Below are positions 49,101 to 61,308 of a stretch of 64,000 nucleotides of DNA, one piece after another. A program made the translations under genes and the position numbers. Below the pieces are notes generated by a model, which worked only from the letters and a program-made list of their open reading frames with translations, was not told the origin of the DNA and ran no database searches. Origin of the DNA: Thuidium tamariscinum (Eukaryota > Streptophyta > Bryopsida > Hypnales > Thuidiaceae). The first letter of the stretch is position 1. Each line of letters starts with the position of its first letter. The stretch spans positions 15,004,001 to 15,068,000 of the forward strand of contig OX344751.2 in NCBI GenBank assembly GCA_947034885.2, given 5' to 3'.

Positions 49101-49458
49101 TTTGTATATACTAGCCAAAAAATAACAAACAATAGAATTATTATTATTATTATACTAATGGATTTGTAATATTTTATTGAAATAAGCTATCAAAAATTAA
49201 GTAGACTTTAACAAGTTTGCTAATTTTGAAAAATTATTCAATAATTCATAGATGGATGTTTGCTAGTGCTTCCAACAACTAGACAAGTATAATAGTAACT
49301 TTCTTTAGCCACCTAGAGTGGTCAAGCCATTCTCAACTACTACCCCCATTTTTACAATATAGGCTACTTATTTCCAATTACTTGTTGTTTATTATAACTC
49401 ACATTAAGCAAAAGCAACTAAAGCAACATAAATGTCAAAAAAGTGTACAATCAAAGCA
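46183..49458. other. gene-free A+T-rich stretch with trinucleotide microsatellites
   Basis: Only short chance ORFs. An (ATA)n run of about nine units lies at 48786-48812 and an (ATT)n run at 49137-49152. No coding or RNA feature is visible. Confidence 0.6.
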
Positions 49459-49929
49459 TAAGGTAGCCGACCCATTCTTCATCACCATCTATTTCCAATC
49501 AAATGCGGAAACACCTATAATGGATTAGTATCTCATCACCAACCTATAGACTACATTTATTTTTAGTAAAGTTGGAACAAATTTTCAACCAGAGCATGGA
49601 ATGCGCTTTTTTGTTTTTTTTCAAGGTTGGAACTAATAAATTCATAACACATGTCCTAAACTAGTGAGCAAGAAAGTAGGAAGTGATGAAGAAGAAAGAA
49701 GTTCTTCAATAATTGTAATTGAAAGAGTCAAGACATTGGCTACGGATTTGCAATATTTTTTGCCTTTTAAAATTCATAGTGATTTCAGTTCATGTAATAA
49801 ATTACCAAATTTTTTGCAATCCTTGTCAATTCTATCATTGCACTTCAACAAATGTTTGCTTTGCCTTGCACTACACTACATCATGTCTAGAATACCTTGA
49901 TTGATTCATTATGGGTGGTTCTATATTAG
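49459..49929 (+). mobile_element. TIR element family 1, copy 3
   Basis: The right end GGGTGGTTCTATATTA matches the copy 1 terminus with two changes. The left end is decayed: TAAGGTAGCCGACCC at 49459 and a second recognisable block (AACACCTATAATGG) at 49510. The interior matches copy 1 (GTTGGAAC, CATAACACATGTCC, AAGAAAGTAGGAAG, AAAATTCATAGTGATTTC). The left limit is less certain than the right. Confidence 0.65.
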
Positions 49930-52900
49930 AGACTCCCCTCTTTCTATGAAGTTGAGGCGCAATGCCCAAAGCAATTGTGGTACAATATGGTTGGCAATTT
50001 GGTTACATGGCTTTCAATATTGCAACTAGCCCTTGGTTGATTTTGCAATTAGCCTATAGTGACAAATATAAAGGTTTATATCACCATTGGAGGTTTAAGA
50101 GAATCTCCCACTAAATTTTTTATAGTAATCATCTTTTGTATAATAAAATTCTAGAAAAATATGCAATCCTTCTAAACTCTATTTTTGTACATAGAAAATT
50201 TACACATTCAAAAAACATGTGCTCTAAATATGCGTAGTTGTTTAAGTAATTGGAAATGGGTTGACTACCTTGGAATGCTCACAACATGTACATTGGAGGT
50301 CACAATTTTGACTTTCATTGATTTTGTAACCATGAAATAGAATGACTTGCATAACAAGAAAATAGGTTTCATTGACCTTCATGGAAAAAATTCATAGTAA
50401 TTTATTTTCTGAGAAAAAAATGTAAAAACATTTTTGAATGCAATTTCCCTACGCGGAGAATTTTTTTCCTTCAACACACTAGTCCGGCAGATATCCCCTA
50501 ATTCCTTAACCCCTAAACAACAAGCCGGTGGCCGTGGAATTGAGGAATTTTGATACTGTGGGAATCATTGGTTCACCAAAATCTAAAAACACATGTTGGA
50601 AGTCAAAGCACTGTAGAAGATCTTCCTTTTCCATTCCTAATTCCAAGGATGAATGATTGCAATTCTGTCCTACATAGAAAGATTCCCTAAAGTTCATCGA
50701 CCAGAAAATGGCTTGGGCGTCGTTTAAGGGTTAACTGGTGCTGCCGTCCCATAAAAGTTACAGAATTAGGTCAAAAGGGTCAGTGACTGCACTCGGGTAG
50801 GCAGTTTCATAAATCTGGCCGTTACTTGCGGTATGCAGCAGCAGCAGGGCCAAGTTTGAATTTCGTAAATAGCTCCAGTTGCTGAAAATCCTGCTAATTG
50901 TGCTACAAATATTTCAAATTTAACAGTGGGTTTCTGAGTTTTGGACTTTGGTATAGAATAGGGTTTGGTTGGATTTGAGAACCTGATCACGACAGCCTTT
51001 AGCCAGAGTACTCATCTGAATACATGCGCTAGAGTGCACTCGGCAAGCCTGATGCAAGGCCCACAATTCTCACCATCCCCAGGTCTCCATTGCATTCTCT
51101 CGGCTTGACAGTAATTGGGTTTCAGACTTTGTGGAATGAGATGAAGTCCACAATGCTGGAAGGGAAGTTTTCAGAAACTAACATTTGGATGGCCACAGAA
51201 TGATCCCTACTCATTTACAACCAAGAATTTGGAAGCGCTCTTTTGTTTAATATCCAGTTCCGGCAAACTCAAGAAAATACTATATTTCTAATGCAACAGG
51301 GTGTCGTTGCAAATGTTGCAACGGTTGTTGTACCAGAGTGTTTACGTATCTAGATCTTGTTGTTCAATTTCAACTATCAAGGTTGAATACAAAAGGTTGG
51401 AGTTCCAGAAGCAGGGCAAGCTACTTAATTAGGCTTCTCCACCCACCCAAGTGAACACATAGTTTCGTCAACCCTAAAATTCGGGAAGAATCTTTCACCT
51501 GAAATCTGCAAGAAGACCTTCAATCCAGGCTAGGATTCAAAATTTTCAAACACTCAGGATAAAGTCAAGAAAAGGATCTCTTGCTTCAAGTTGTACCATT
51601 CACGGGGATTTAGCGGATTTAATTTGGATCAATCAACAGCTATAGTGCTGAAGCTACAGGAGCTCCGATCCAATCTTATCACCACTGGTTGCGGCTCTTT
51701 CAAGCTCGGCTGCCATGAGCTAGGACGACGTACTCAAGAGTTTGTATTTAAAGAGCGGCCACAAGCATGCAGACAATCCCAGCTAGGGCACATTACATTA
51801 TTCATTCTAGAGGCTGTCTCACATCTGAGAAAGATTTGAGAGGACACCCATCCGCTGCAACAGCAGCTGCATGATTGTGGACTTGGGGTTCTGACGTAAC
51901 GACGGAAAGCATTTGCAGCTGCAGTAGTCAGTCCTCTCATGTCTTTCTCAGGTTTTGGACTGTCTCTTTGCTTCAGGAACTTGATTTTTCTCTAGAGCCA
52001 CAAAACATTAAATTTTTAGCTTCGCCTGCAGCTAGCACGAGGGCTAGGAAGTGCATTTGATTCTGGAATCAAAGCTAGCAAGGTCAAGTTACGGTAATCG
52101 AGGGTTAGGCTCGAATGCACACTAGCTCAAAATAGGTCTCATTAATCTTGCTGCTTGGCCTTCCAACTTTGAATTGAACTATGAGAGAATTTGAATGTAC
52201 GTGGGACAAGCGCACATGCTGCGGACGCATATGCAATGATCGATTGGTTGGCAAGTGTGCAGGATATTGTAGATGTCATTTAGAGAAGGTCAACATAAGG
52301 AGGTTTACTTTAGTGTTTGACACGGTTACCATTCTCGACAGAGTCTGGTTTGAGCTCCAAGCTGCAATCGAAGCTGCAATGTACGATGGCATGGTCCTCA
52401 TTTGCTTCTGTAACGTCGTTCTCATGTTGGAAAAGGTGCATTTACTTTTGTTCTCTCATGTTCTTTTCCTTTTTTCAGTGGTCATTCAGCATGCATGATT
52501 CTACTCAGTCGGTTACAAATTACTCAAAAGGACGACCATTTTGGGTGCAGCTCGATCGATTTTGGAAACCTGATTGAAATCTGTACATGTACTGGCGTCC
52601 TAAGAGCCTTTTGCATCTCTCATTGGTTGTATGATTCGGTTGTCATTCTAACTTCGATTCTTCCGACAATGAATGGCATGCTACGTGTGGAAACATGTCA
52701 TTCAAGAGAGGTTAGTGAGCCCACTCAGAATACAAACCGCAGAAATTTTGTTCACAGATTTCCTTACAATTCATTAGTTGAAAACAAAATGTCCAAAAGT
52801 ATGTGAATGCATCTACTTACCTTCTTGAAACTGACTGAAATATAGAAGCTCAATAAGGCAACACGGTCACGACGTCAGCCTAGTGCAAAGATACTCCGGG

Positions 52901-54257
52901 AGCCAAGCAATAGCAACAATATTAAGAAGCACAAAAGAGAAAGAAACAAAAAATAAATGTAGGAAATATATTAAAATTGTTGCGGGTCAAAGCATGAAAC
53001 ACTTGTACTATTTGGTGAAATTTTTAAAGCGTTGAAGTAAAATGCTACCACAACTTGTAGAGATTACATTGGATGGACTTGAAATTAAAACTGGAAATGT
53101 GCTTTGCGTTTACCATTATTATCCCTACTGTTTTCTAAAATTGGGCTTTTTTTTTCTGTGCTATTAACCATCTATAGTCTCACTCCAGATTGAATGCAAA
53201 TAACCGAGGCAACCAACAAACTGAAGCAATAAGTGAACCATTCTCGTCAACGATTCTAAACTCCGGCGAATAATCAATGTAGGCCTCGGAGTCGGTGATG
53301 TTTTTGAGTTTCAGAAACAGACAGTCATTGAATCCGTGCTTACATTGCCCAGACCTAGATTCCGGCACAATTCCGACACCTTGATTGCAATTTAATAGGT
53401 GTTTCTACTGCCTTATTGACCCTTTTGCAACGTTTCCTTCTAATAAATGTAAGAAAAAAATTGGGAGTCAGATTCGCAATTGTAACTAAACTTTTATTGA
53501 TCACTTGACTGACAGCGATGGCAAACTAAGTGACCAGAGATTTGAGGTGATCAATCCAGTCGGGAGAAGAGGTGGTACTTGCGCATTCTCACACGGGTAT
53601 CCAAAATCAGTGACGAGCTGAGATTGTGACGAAGCGATGGATCGCATTCACGTGCTTCGAATCTCTGAGCTCGTGCACCACGCTTGCATCGGTTATTCAC
53701 GTCACTGAAGTAGTTTAATACAAACGGCAATCGGTCGTTATATATTCGCTTATAATTATAATTATGTATATTCACGACATTGGCTCTTTCTATCTATCCC
53801 GGACACGCTTTGATAACTCAATCTCCACCACCAGTCTAACTTTCTTCATAAAGCTTTCTACAGAGGAGTGTCACAATTATGAAGCCGGAAATCGTGCAAA
53901 TATAATGATATTGTCGTTATAAATTGTATGGAACGTCAATATAATGAAAATGGCGCTACTCCAATACTTCGGCACCCCCCGGAACAAGTGCTCTGAAACG
54001 TAAATCCATACTCTTCCTAGATTTTAGGCCCTCATGTACTCAAGCATGTGTCACAATATTCGCTACGTCCTGAATGGTGCCAACTTAACGAAATTGAGTA
54101 ATTGACAATCTCGCTGTGAGCACGTTGACTCTCTATCGGGGTTAGAGCTTGATATTTCACCCACACTTGGAAACGTCCTTTTATCAAAACATCACACACC
54201 AAGGTTTGGCCATGGCCAAATGCAGAAGCATAGGAACTGCAATCTCCTGGGGTACAA
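49930..54257. other. mixed-composition DNA, no gene recognised
   Basis: From about 50500 the composition resembles the gene islands and many medium ORFs occur on both strands (50506-50697 minus, 50766-50990 minus, 51591-51839, 51734-51940 minus, 52181-52498, 52317-52577, 53180-53368 minus, 53551-53775 minus). None has a recognisable domain or joins its neighbours by consistent splice sites. The plus frame at 52181 has paired Cys residues (CTWDKRTCCGRIC) but no known zinc-finger spacing. The region may hold dead genes or long non-coding RNAs. Confidence 0.4.
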
Positions 54258-54926
54258 GTGAAGAGATTTAACAGGATGCGTTATCGTGAGTACCGCAAGA
54301 GATGGCTGGCGGAAATCCGAGTACCAAATCACAAGCACAAAATCTCGTTCGAGACGTTCAAGTCGGAAGAGGAGGCAGCTCGCGTGGCGTTCCATTACTA
54401 CAACAAACCGCACCATATCAACTTCCCTGACTCTCCGTTACTGATGCCGCAGCCCTAGGAGCCATTCTGGTGAACGAGAGCGAGAAGTTGAGTTTCGTGA
54501 AGGAGCAAGCCCACAGAATGGCAAACCTCGCATTTGCATTTGCAATGCCGGAACCTCCTTGTCAGTACTCAATTGCAAATGAGGGAGAGTGCTCGATCTG
54601 TCGAGTTGCCCCAACAACTAGGATTTTCTGGATCTGAGAACCGTAGCTCGGATGCTTCAGCTGGTCATTGCAAGAGTGCAGTGCAAATCACTGGAGTGAG
54701 GAGTACTATTGAAGGGGAGGATGGGATGTCCCGTTTGCTTGAATTGTTGACAGAGGCTTCCCTGCAATTGCAGCATTCCGTTCTTGTGCCTGAGCAAAGG
54801 AGGTTGTCGACCGTGTCCGGAGGGGTTTCGGGTTTGGGATTTCGTGGGTGTGTGGATCTTCCGAGTTTAAACGACGATTGCTTCAATTGCCTTCCTGATG
54901 ATCCTTTCCTTCATGTCTCGGAGTAA
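54258..54926 (+). pseudogene. AP2/ERF transcription factor, disrupted by frame changes
   Basis: The frame 54285-54456 encodes an AP2/ERF DNA-binding domain without its first strand: REYRKRWLAEIRVP, KISFETFKSEEEAARVAF, HHINFPDSP. The W of the usual WLGTF strand is replaced by S (SFETF) and the YDAAA helix is changed to FHYYN. The frame stops at TAG (54456-54458). The protein-like text continues in another frame (AAALGAILVNESEKLSFVKE, MANLAFAFAMPEPP) to about 54590 and then in a third frame to the stop at 54926, which carries LLELLTEASLQLQHS and a C-terminal acidic DDCFNCLPDDPFLHVSE typical of activation domains. ERFs are usually intronless, so two frame changes suggest a pseudogene. Upstream, the domain start (ISWGTS) is in yet another frame. 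An unrecognised intron or sequence error could also explain this. Confidence 0.75.
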
Positions 54927-56342
54927 GTGAAACATAGATAGATCCATGGTGCATGTAACTTTGATTACTTTTTCCAATATGAAGAACTTTCATAAAGTAA
55001 GTTGGACTCAGTTTCAATGTAAAACTTCAAATTTAATGCAAAGCTTGTAGGTCGGCCTTAGCCCTATTAAGTTTATCCCACACATATCTAATTTCAAGTG
55101 GAATTGTAGTTGTGTTGATCATGAGGGATGTTTATCCCTTGAATGTCAATGTGAATGCCAAATGTTTGATGGACAGAAAATCTTTCAATGTGGGACAAAA
55201 GAACAACTATTCATCCTTGGAATTTTGTGTGGAAATGGGAGATCTTCTACAGTACTTGGACTTGCAATGAACACTTCTAGATTTTTTTGAATGAGTGATT
55301 CCTATGGTATCAAAATGTCTGATTTCATGGTCACCAAGGTTTGTCCTTCAAGGATTAAAATAGGTTGAATGTTAAATAAACTTTGCCTTGAATCCAATGT
55401 TTCCAATTCCAAGTGGAATAATTGAGGTGAATTGGCACAAGGGATTCAAAAGATCAACATTGTAGAAATTTACTAGCACAAATGAAATTTTAACAAAGAA
55501 TCATGACTCTAGACAAATATAGGGTAAACTTATCATTCTGTTGTCTCTATAACATCAAATGCATTGTACATTTGTGCCCCATTGAAAGACAACAATTGCT
55601 TTGTTGGCAAAGACCATGAAATTTTGTTTCATGTACACTTGGGCATGTATGGTTTATTAAATGATATTGTGATGGGATTTTTAGTCTATTGAAAATTGAA
55701 GGTCCATAATTTATCACTCCTTCCTCTAATACTATGACATCTTGTAGATATTTCCTTTCATTCATCCTTATCTAAGCTTGGTATTTATGGCTACTTCAAA
55801 TCATATACCACAAGTACTAAGGGAGGAGGTCTATAAACCGACCATCTAAGGGCTGGAACAGAATTTTGGACAGGTCAAACATCTTGAAATATTTTTCAGA
55901 GAATTTTCCTTGAAAGACAGCTTGAATAGGCATCTAACCCAAGTCGTTTCATATTTTTTGGAGCTCTCCAGAATTAGTTATCAAATTGTGAAGTTGAAAG
56001 GGCATAGGGCTCTAAAATGGTGCCCTAGCTAAAATGTACACTGTCAGTACACTACTGAAGGCTATGAAAATGCAACATGTACAAGTACTGTACATTTAAG
56101 ATATGGCACCATTTTAGAACCCGCTCCATTCAAGAGCCTCCTCCTATTGGTATAAAAATTAGGTGAAGTCCATAATGATAGTGTCACAAGTGTGAAGTGT
56201 GAATGTCATTTCAAAGGCTATATAATAGACCATAAACTATTATTGATGTGACACACTTCAAAAATCACATGTACATTGCAATTTCATTATTAAACCTTGC
56301 ATGCACTGGATTATAAAGTTGCAAGTAACCATGTCCTCTAAT
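54927..56342. other. intergenic between the ERF pseudogene and MraY
   Basis: A+T-rich, with a minus-strand ORF (55547-55765) of no recognised family. Contains the small foldback at 56009-56120. Confidence 0.5.
56009..56120. repeat. ~112-bp foldback repeat
   Basis: GGCTCTAAAATGGTGCC and the complement of GGTTCTAAAATGGTGCC face each other, with a second inverted pair (AAAATGTACACTGTCAGTAC and GTACTGTACATTTAAG) inside. Probably a small MITE; no target duplication is identified. Confidence 0.6.
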
Positions 56343-59300
56343 CTACGCAGATATGAGGCCTGTGTGCGCTGCAGCTATAGCTAGAATGTACGCAACAAGA
56401 TAAGCTGCAGCTATAATCATGGGCTCTTTCCAGCCAATCAACTCTAAATGATGATGAAAAGGCGACATCCGCAGCAGCCGACGCCCCTTCCCTTCCACTC
56501 GCTTCGTCAATTTAAAGAACGATACCTGTATGAACCTTGTCAATGGTATCACCATATAACACTGCAATCCATCTCAAATCTGATATTTACTGAAAGTAAC
56601 TTCTTAATGACTTCAGTATTAATTCTTAACCTTCAACCAGTACCATTTTAGTGTTATTCCATCACCATTGCAAGATTGAATTTCGATATGAAGAGGCACT
56701 TAAAAAACATTAAAATGAGAACGAAATAGAGTCATTTCGATTCTACAGGCGCTAAAACACATTCAAACGACACTAAAAAGCGAAATTTTGATACCCACCT
56801 TTCAAACTCTCTTCGATGATAAGTGGCGAGGAGGGATTTTGTAACTATACATGTTGACAATCTAGTTAGAAAAAAGATACAAATCTGTGCTGGGAGGGAC
56901 ACAATACCTGTATGATAACGGAGACAACTTCTATAATGAAAACCCCGGAGGCGATGAATAATGGGAGAAACATGCCAGTGCAAGCCGCCATGGCTGCTAA
57001 ACCTCCTCCAAGAGCCAGTGAACCAGTATCTCCCATGAATACTCTGGCCTTGTACCTGTTTTGTGTCAAAAAGCCTATGCAAGCTCCTGCCATTGAAGCT
57101 CCAAAAACACCTAGATCTGTTCTTGTCAAATACAACTTGTTTTCAAGAAATGTTCCAACAGCCTGAGGACGAAGATTGTAGCAATAGTTTTCAAGCTCTA
57201 GTACATTATGGTAACATTACCTATGTTAAATGCTCGAATCATGGACGTAAAAATCGATGCCAACATGTAGTAAGAATATCTGCTCATTCATAGAACCTAG
57301 TGCTTACAAGGATAGATTGGGAGAACAGCAACAGCCATTCCTATATATGCAGCGGCACATGTGCCAGCGGCCAACCCATCCAATCCATCAGTCAGATTAA
57401 CTCCATTGCTCATCGCCGCAAAGCAAAAAGCAGTCAATGGTAGATACCAATTGCCCAGATACCGAAGCCCAAAAGGAGCTGGCAATGGGAGCAATCTATT
57501 CCTGCAACCACAGTAACGAAGACGATTGGCTCCTTGATCATCAAGAATTTCTTGAACCCCACATTAATAATGTGACAAAAATGGACAATACAAGAAGAAA
57601 TGATAATTGAAACACATAGACTTTGCAGAAACCATAAGGGATCCGTGAAAGAGGGGTGAAGTACCCCGGTGATAAGGAGGCAACCACACATTTTATAAGG
57701 AGATTGCAAGCTGGCGCTGTCGAGCCAAAATACAAACCACAGACCAACAGCTACCTGCAATCAGCACCGAACAAGGCAAGGGAACTCAGATACTGCTCCC
57801 ATTTCACTTGAGATCATGCAGTGATGAACACCGAGCAGCTAGTCCTCACACAAGTAGTGAAATACCGTACTTTGTCACTAAAAATACAGTGATTCAATAC
57901 TTGATACTACTCTCCGAGAGACCTGTATCCTGCTTAAGCACAATAACTGACCAATGGATGACCTGCATCCACACTGATACATCAAACTTCATAGCACAAT
58001 CTAGCTGAAGCATGAGACGTACCTGCAAGAAAAACTTCAGAGATCCTGGCATACCATAATTGTGCTGCCGCCACAGTGCCAACCAATCATCTGCAAATCC
58101 AATTGCTGCGAAGGCAAGGGTTACCGCACACACACCCCAGAGCTCTGCAGACCAGAACCCAGTGGCTATTCTTGCAACCCCTATACCTATTGGAATAAAA
58201 TACAACCCACCCATGGTCGGTGTCCCAACCTTGGACCGATGAGCTGCAGGGCCTTCTATCCGGAAAACTTGATGAGTTTTCCATTGCTTCAACACTGGCA
58301 CGCAGATGGATCCCACGAATGCTGACGTGGCTGCTGCTATACAAAAGGGACCTGTGAGAAAACAGTGTAATAGCGGCCTCCGAATTACTCTCCAAATGTA
58401 CGAGTCTATTGTAAGCACTGTCCCAAGGGAAACCAAAGCCAGAGCAGCAGTTGCGAAAATTCCTTGCCCAATCCTGTAGTGCCCCAAAAGTACCACCAGC
58501 ACATTCCAAATCAGAGGAAGGACAGCTGAACAAGCATACGGACCTACAATTGACCAAGTTCAATCACATGCCAGGACGTGAACATTCAGTAGCGCGAATC
58601 GAAAAGTTGGGTGATTCGAACAAACCTTTTAGCAAACGTATGTCTGGAAGTGATTAATGGTGCAGCTAAGTCGAGCCTTCTTGCTTCAGTCTGAGAACTT
58701 TCATCATAAAGGTCAAAGTAGGACTCCTGATCCGATTCAGATCCTGATCCAGAAGTGTACCCGCTGCGTGATCCCTCTCCATCGGAATAGGAATTCTGCT
58801 CTCCTGACGAAAAATAATCTCCACCAAAATCTCCACCCTGCAAGGTAAAGCATCATAAGCAGCAAAAGCAGCAAATGAGAGGAATGATAGGGAATAAGAC
58901 AATTGCAAGTGCCCAACTTACACCTCAAACTTTGGATTAGGTCAGTAGTTCACCTCATCGCAGCAAATTTCAAATGGCGAGCGAGTCCGTCTTTGAATAT
59001 CATACTCGATGAACTTGCGGCCATGAGAAAACTTCGGCTGAATTGAACGCAAATTTCCCTGCATACTAGACCATGTCAATACAAAGAGAATTTCTTGTTT
59101 TGCAATAATTTCTCGAATACCTTTGCAATAAAATCCGAGAGTCACCGTGACCTGCATAGAGTAGTCAGCCCCGAATAAAAGTTCTAACATTGGAAATAGA
59201 ATAGATTCATTTTACATTCTATGTTTAGTAGTCTAAAAAGCTACCACAAATGTTTAGCAGAGTCATGGAGCTCAGAATTGTATGAAAACATTCAGTAAGG

Positions 59301-59926
59301 ATTAACCTCGGGCAGTGTGGTTGGTAATGGCCACGGTTGTAAACACTTGAACGCAGAACTTGTTGACCTGGCCTTGACTTTAACAACTAAACGAAATTTC
59401 AGCGAATAACTTTCCTTTAGATCCAGTACCTAATACACAGGAATCAAACCACCTTCAGAAGAAGACCACATTGAGGTCAAACAAAAATTGGCCCTTTGAC
59501 TAGATTCAATTACTTCACACAACAAGCGCCTCTCACGCGATTATACACCCAGGGTTCCCGAAAAATGGAATCCTCTGTTTTTATTCCATTTTTCAATTGC
59601 ATAATTGATGACCATAGACTGCGTTATTTTCGATCCTGTTTTTCAAGGAATGTGTTCTTAATCCGTACGTACATACACGAGGATTAAAAACGTGAGCAAA
59701 CATTCGAATTCTTACTAAACTAGAAATCAGAGAACGAAACAAAAAGTATAATTTCATCTGCCGGTAAACTATCTAAACCTCCCAGCCAAAACAGCAAGTC
59801 CCAAAAATCCAACTGAAACGAAACGAAAAGAGCACAATACCGAACCAATACCCGGCTATGTCGACCTCCACTTCTTGCAACCGGTCCGCGACAGCGCTCA
59901 AGTGATAAATTTCCTACGCGGTACAT
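56343..59926 (-). CDS. MraY: MraY-type phospho-N-acetylmuramoyl-pentapeptide transferase, plastid peptidoglycan pathway
   Basis: Exons on the minus strand: 59926-59852 and 59429-59307 (tentative), 59151-58954, 58837-58626, 58543-58023, 57754-57690, 57501-57308, 57116-56908 and 56525-56343. The protein is recognised by the MraY motifs in order: [18 protein letters not shown] (aspartate pair), [24 protein letters not shown] and [12 protein letters not shown], on a multi-helix membrane core. MraY transfers phospho-MurNAc-pentapeptide to a polyprenyl phosphate, making lipid I. In seedless plants it acts in plastids, where peptidoglycan supports plastid division. The N-terminal part (basic, Ser/Arg-rich, e.g. 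[13 protein letters not shown]) fits a transit peptide; an acidic Ser/Gly-rich linker ([11 protein letters not shown]) precedes the core. One problem remains: exon 58837-58626 ends in phase 2 (AAAG|GTTTGT) but exon 58543 requires phase 1. So a weak alternative donor, a 1-nt error or a lesion must be assumed there. All other junctions keep frame. Confidence 0.88.
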
Positions 59927-61308
59927 GAACCAAATTTACACACACACAGTATCCCCAAAACGAAACCCTAAACCTAATACGGAACAGCAACATCACGCCT
60001 TAAACCGAGAATTTTCGCAAAATCAAATCGAGCATGAAATTCAACGGAACTGAATTGTGAAGGGAGACCCACCAGATGCATGTGCTATGGAAGAGGGGCA
60101 GCAAAAGATCGTTTCCATTGAATCTAGGTGATGCTCAGGAGTTGCATAAACTTGAAATGTTTGTGGCTCACCGAATTACATTCGTTCACCAACTCTAAAA
60201 ATTACCTACTTCTACCCAAGTATCTTCCTGAGCAGCACTACTCGAGAATTGCAAAGAGACTGACATGATCAAGACAATTTCTCGAACAGTGAGGTTTGCA
60301 AACTCGACAACTGGTCAGACTAACACAGTGGCGTTTGAGCTAAGTGTTAAATGTTACAAACCATTGTAAGCAGTAAGCACAAGCACTTCCCGCTTGTTGT
60401 GTGACCGCCAGCGAGTAGCAAAGCCAGTCTCTGCAAAAGAAAAGCCTTAAGCAAGAATTGCTGCCACCCTCAAAGCCATGTCCAGGGAATCGGCTAAGTT
60501 GAGGCACAGCATGCAAAGCCCGATCGTTAGCGTGTCTGTTTGTATGGCGAGAGGAATGATTCCTTGATTGGATGATTGGACTATTGGATGATTGGACTAT
60601 TGGATGGATGATATTTTATTACTCCTTCAGTTATTTCTTTTTACTTACGTCTCAACATAACATTGTTCAACTTCAACATCTTGAATTAGTTGAATGCAAT
60701 CTTGCCCAACTGAATGCTTCCGGGATCATTATAAACACGCAATGTGGCTGTATGGTGCAAAAAAAACCCAATACTGTAAGCTGTTCCAGATGGACCCAGG
60801 AAGCGGTGCCTCACATGCGACCATGGCCTTCACGAGCAGCGCTTGGTCACAAGACCAAGTCCCCTTTGCCGCGTCCATCCCTATGGCCACGAGCCTCTTC
60901 CCCACCGCACCACCATTCTCCATTCAGGTCCCCTCACAGTAGAATTTCCACTCGAGAATTTTTCACTTTCGAAGCTTGTGTCGATATTCTTTCTCTTGAG
61001 CACTAAGCATGTGGAGGCGACCTTGTATTTTCATCTTGCTCTTTGAATTTGCCATTTTGCTTCACAACTAGTAATGCTCTGGTGCGCTACAGAACGGCTG
61101 AATTGCATGGCAAAGTCGCTACTTCGGGGTCAGGGTTGCTCAATCGCATTAGATAATCGAAGTCCGACCTTCTTTCCGGGATTGCTGAAGAATTTGTCAG
61201 AGAGTTGAGATAGTCAGAGCAATGCGACGCCGACTTCAGGGGAATCGGGGTTTAGGTGTTGTTGGGTAGTTCACAGGGACTGAATGAGGGCTTGATTCCA
61301 TTGCCGGT
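59927..61308. other. divergent intergenic region between MraY and the J-protein gene
   Basis: Promoter candidate for both genes. Contains a tandem 17-bp-type repeat (60566-60612, TTGGATGATTGGACTA) and overlapping ORFs at 60572-61006 with Pro/His-rich content and no recognised family. I cannot place a transcription start. Confidence 0.4.
60566..60612. repeat. short tandem repeat, 16-17-bp unit
   Basis: GATTGGATGATTGGACTATT is followed by GGATGATTGGACTATTGGAT and GGATGAT, about two and a half units in tandem. Confidence 0.85.

Noticed and set aside
57894-58325. Plus-strand ORFs rich in Pro/Cys over the MraY exons
   Set aside because: They are antisense shadows of a clearly identified MraY exon.
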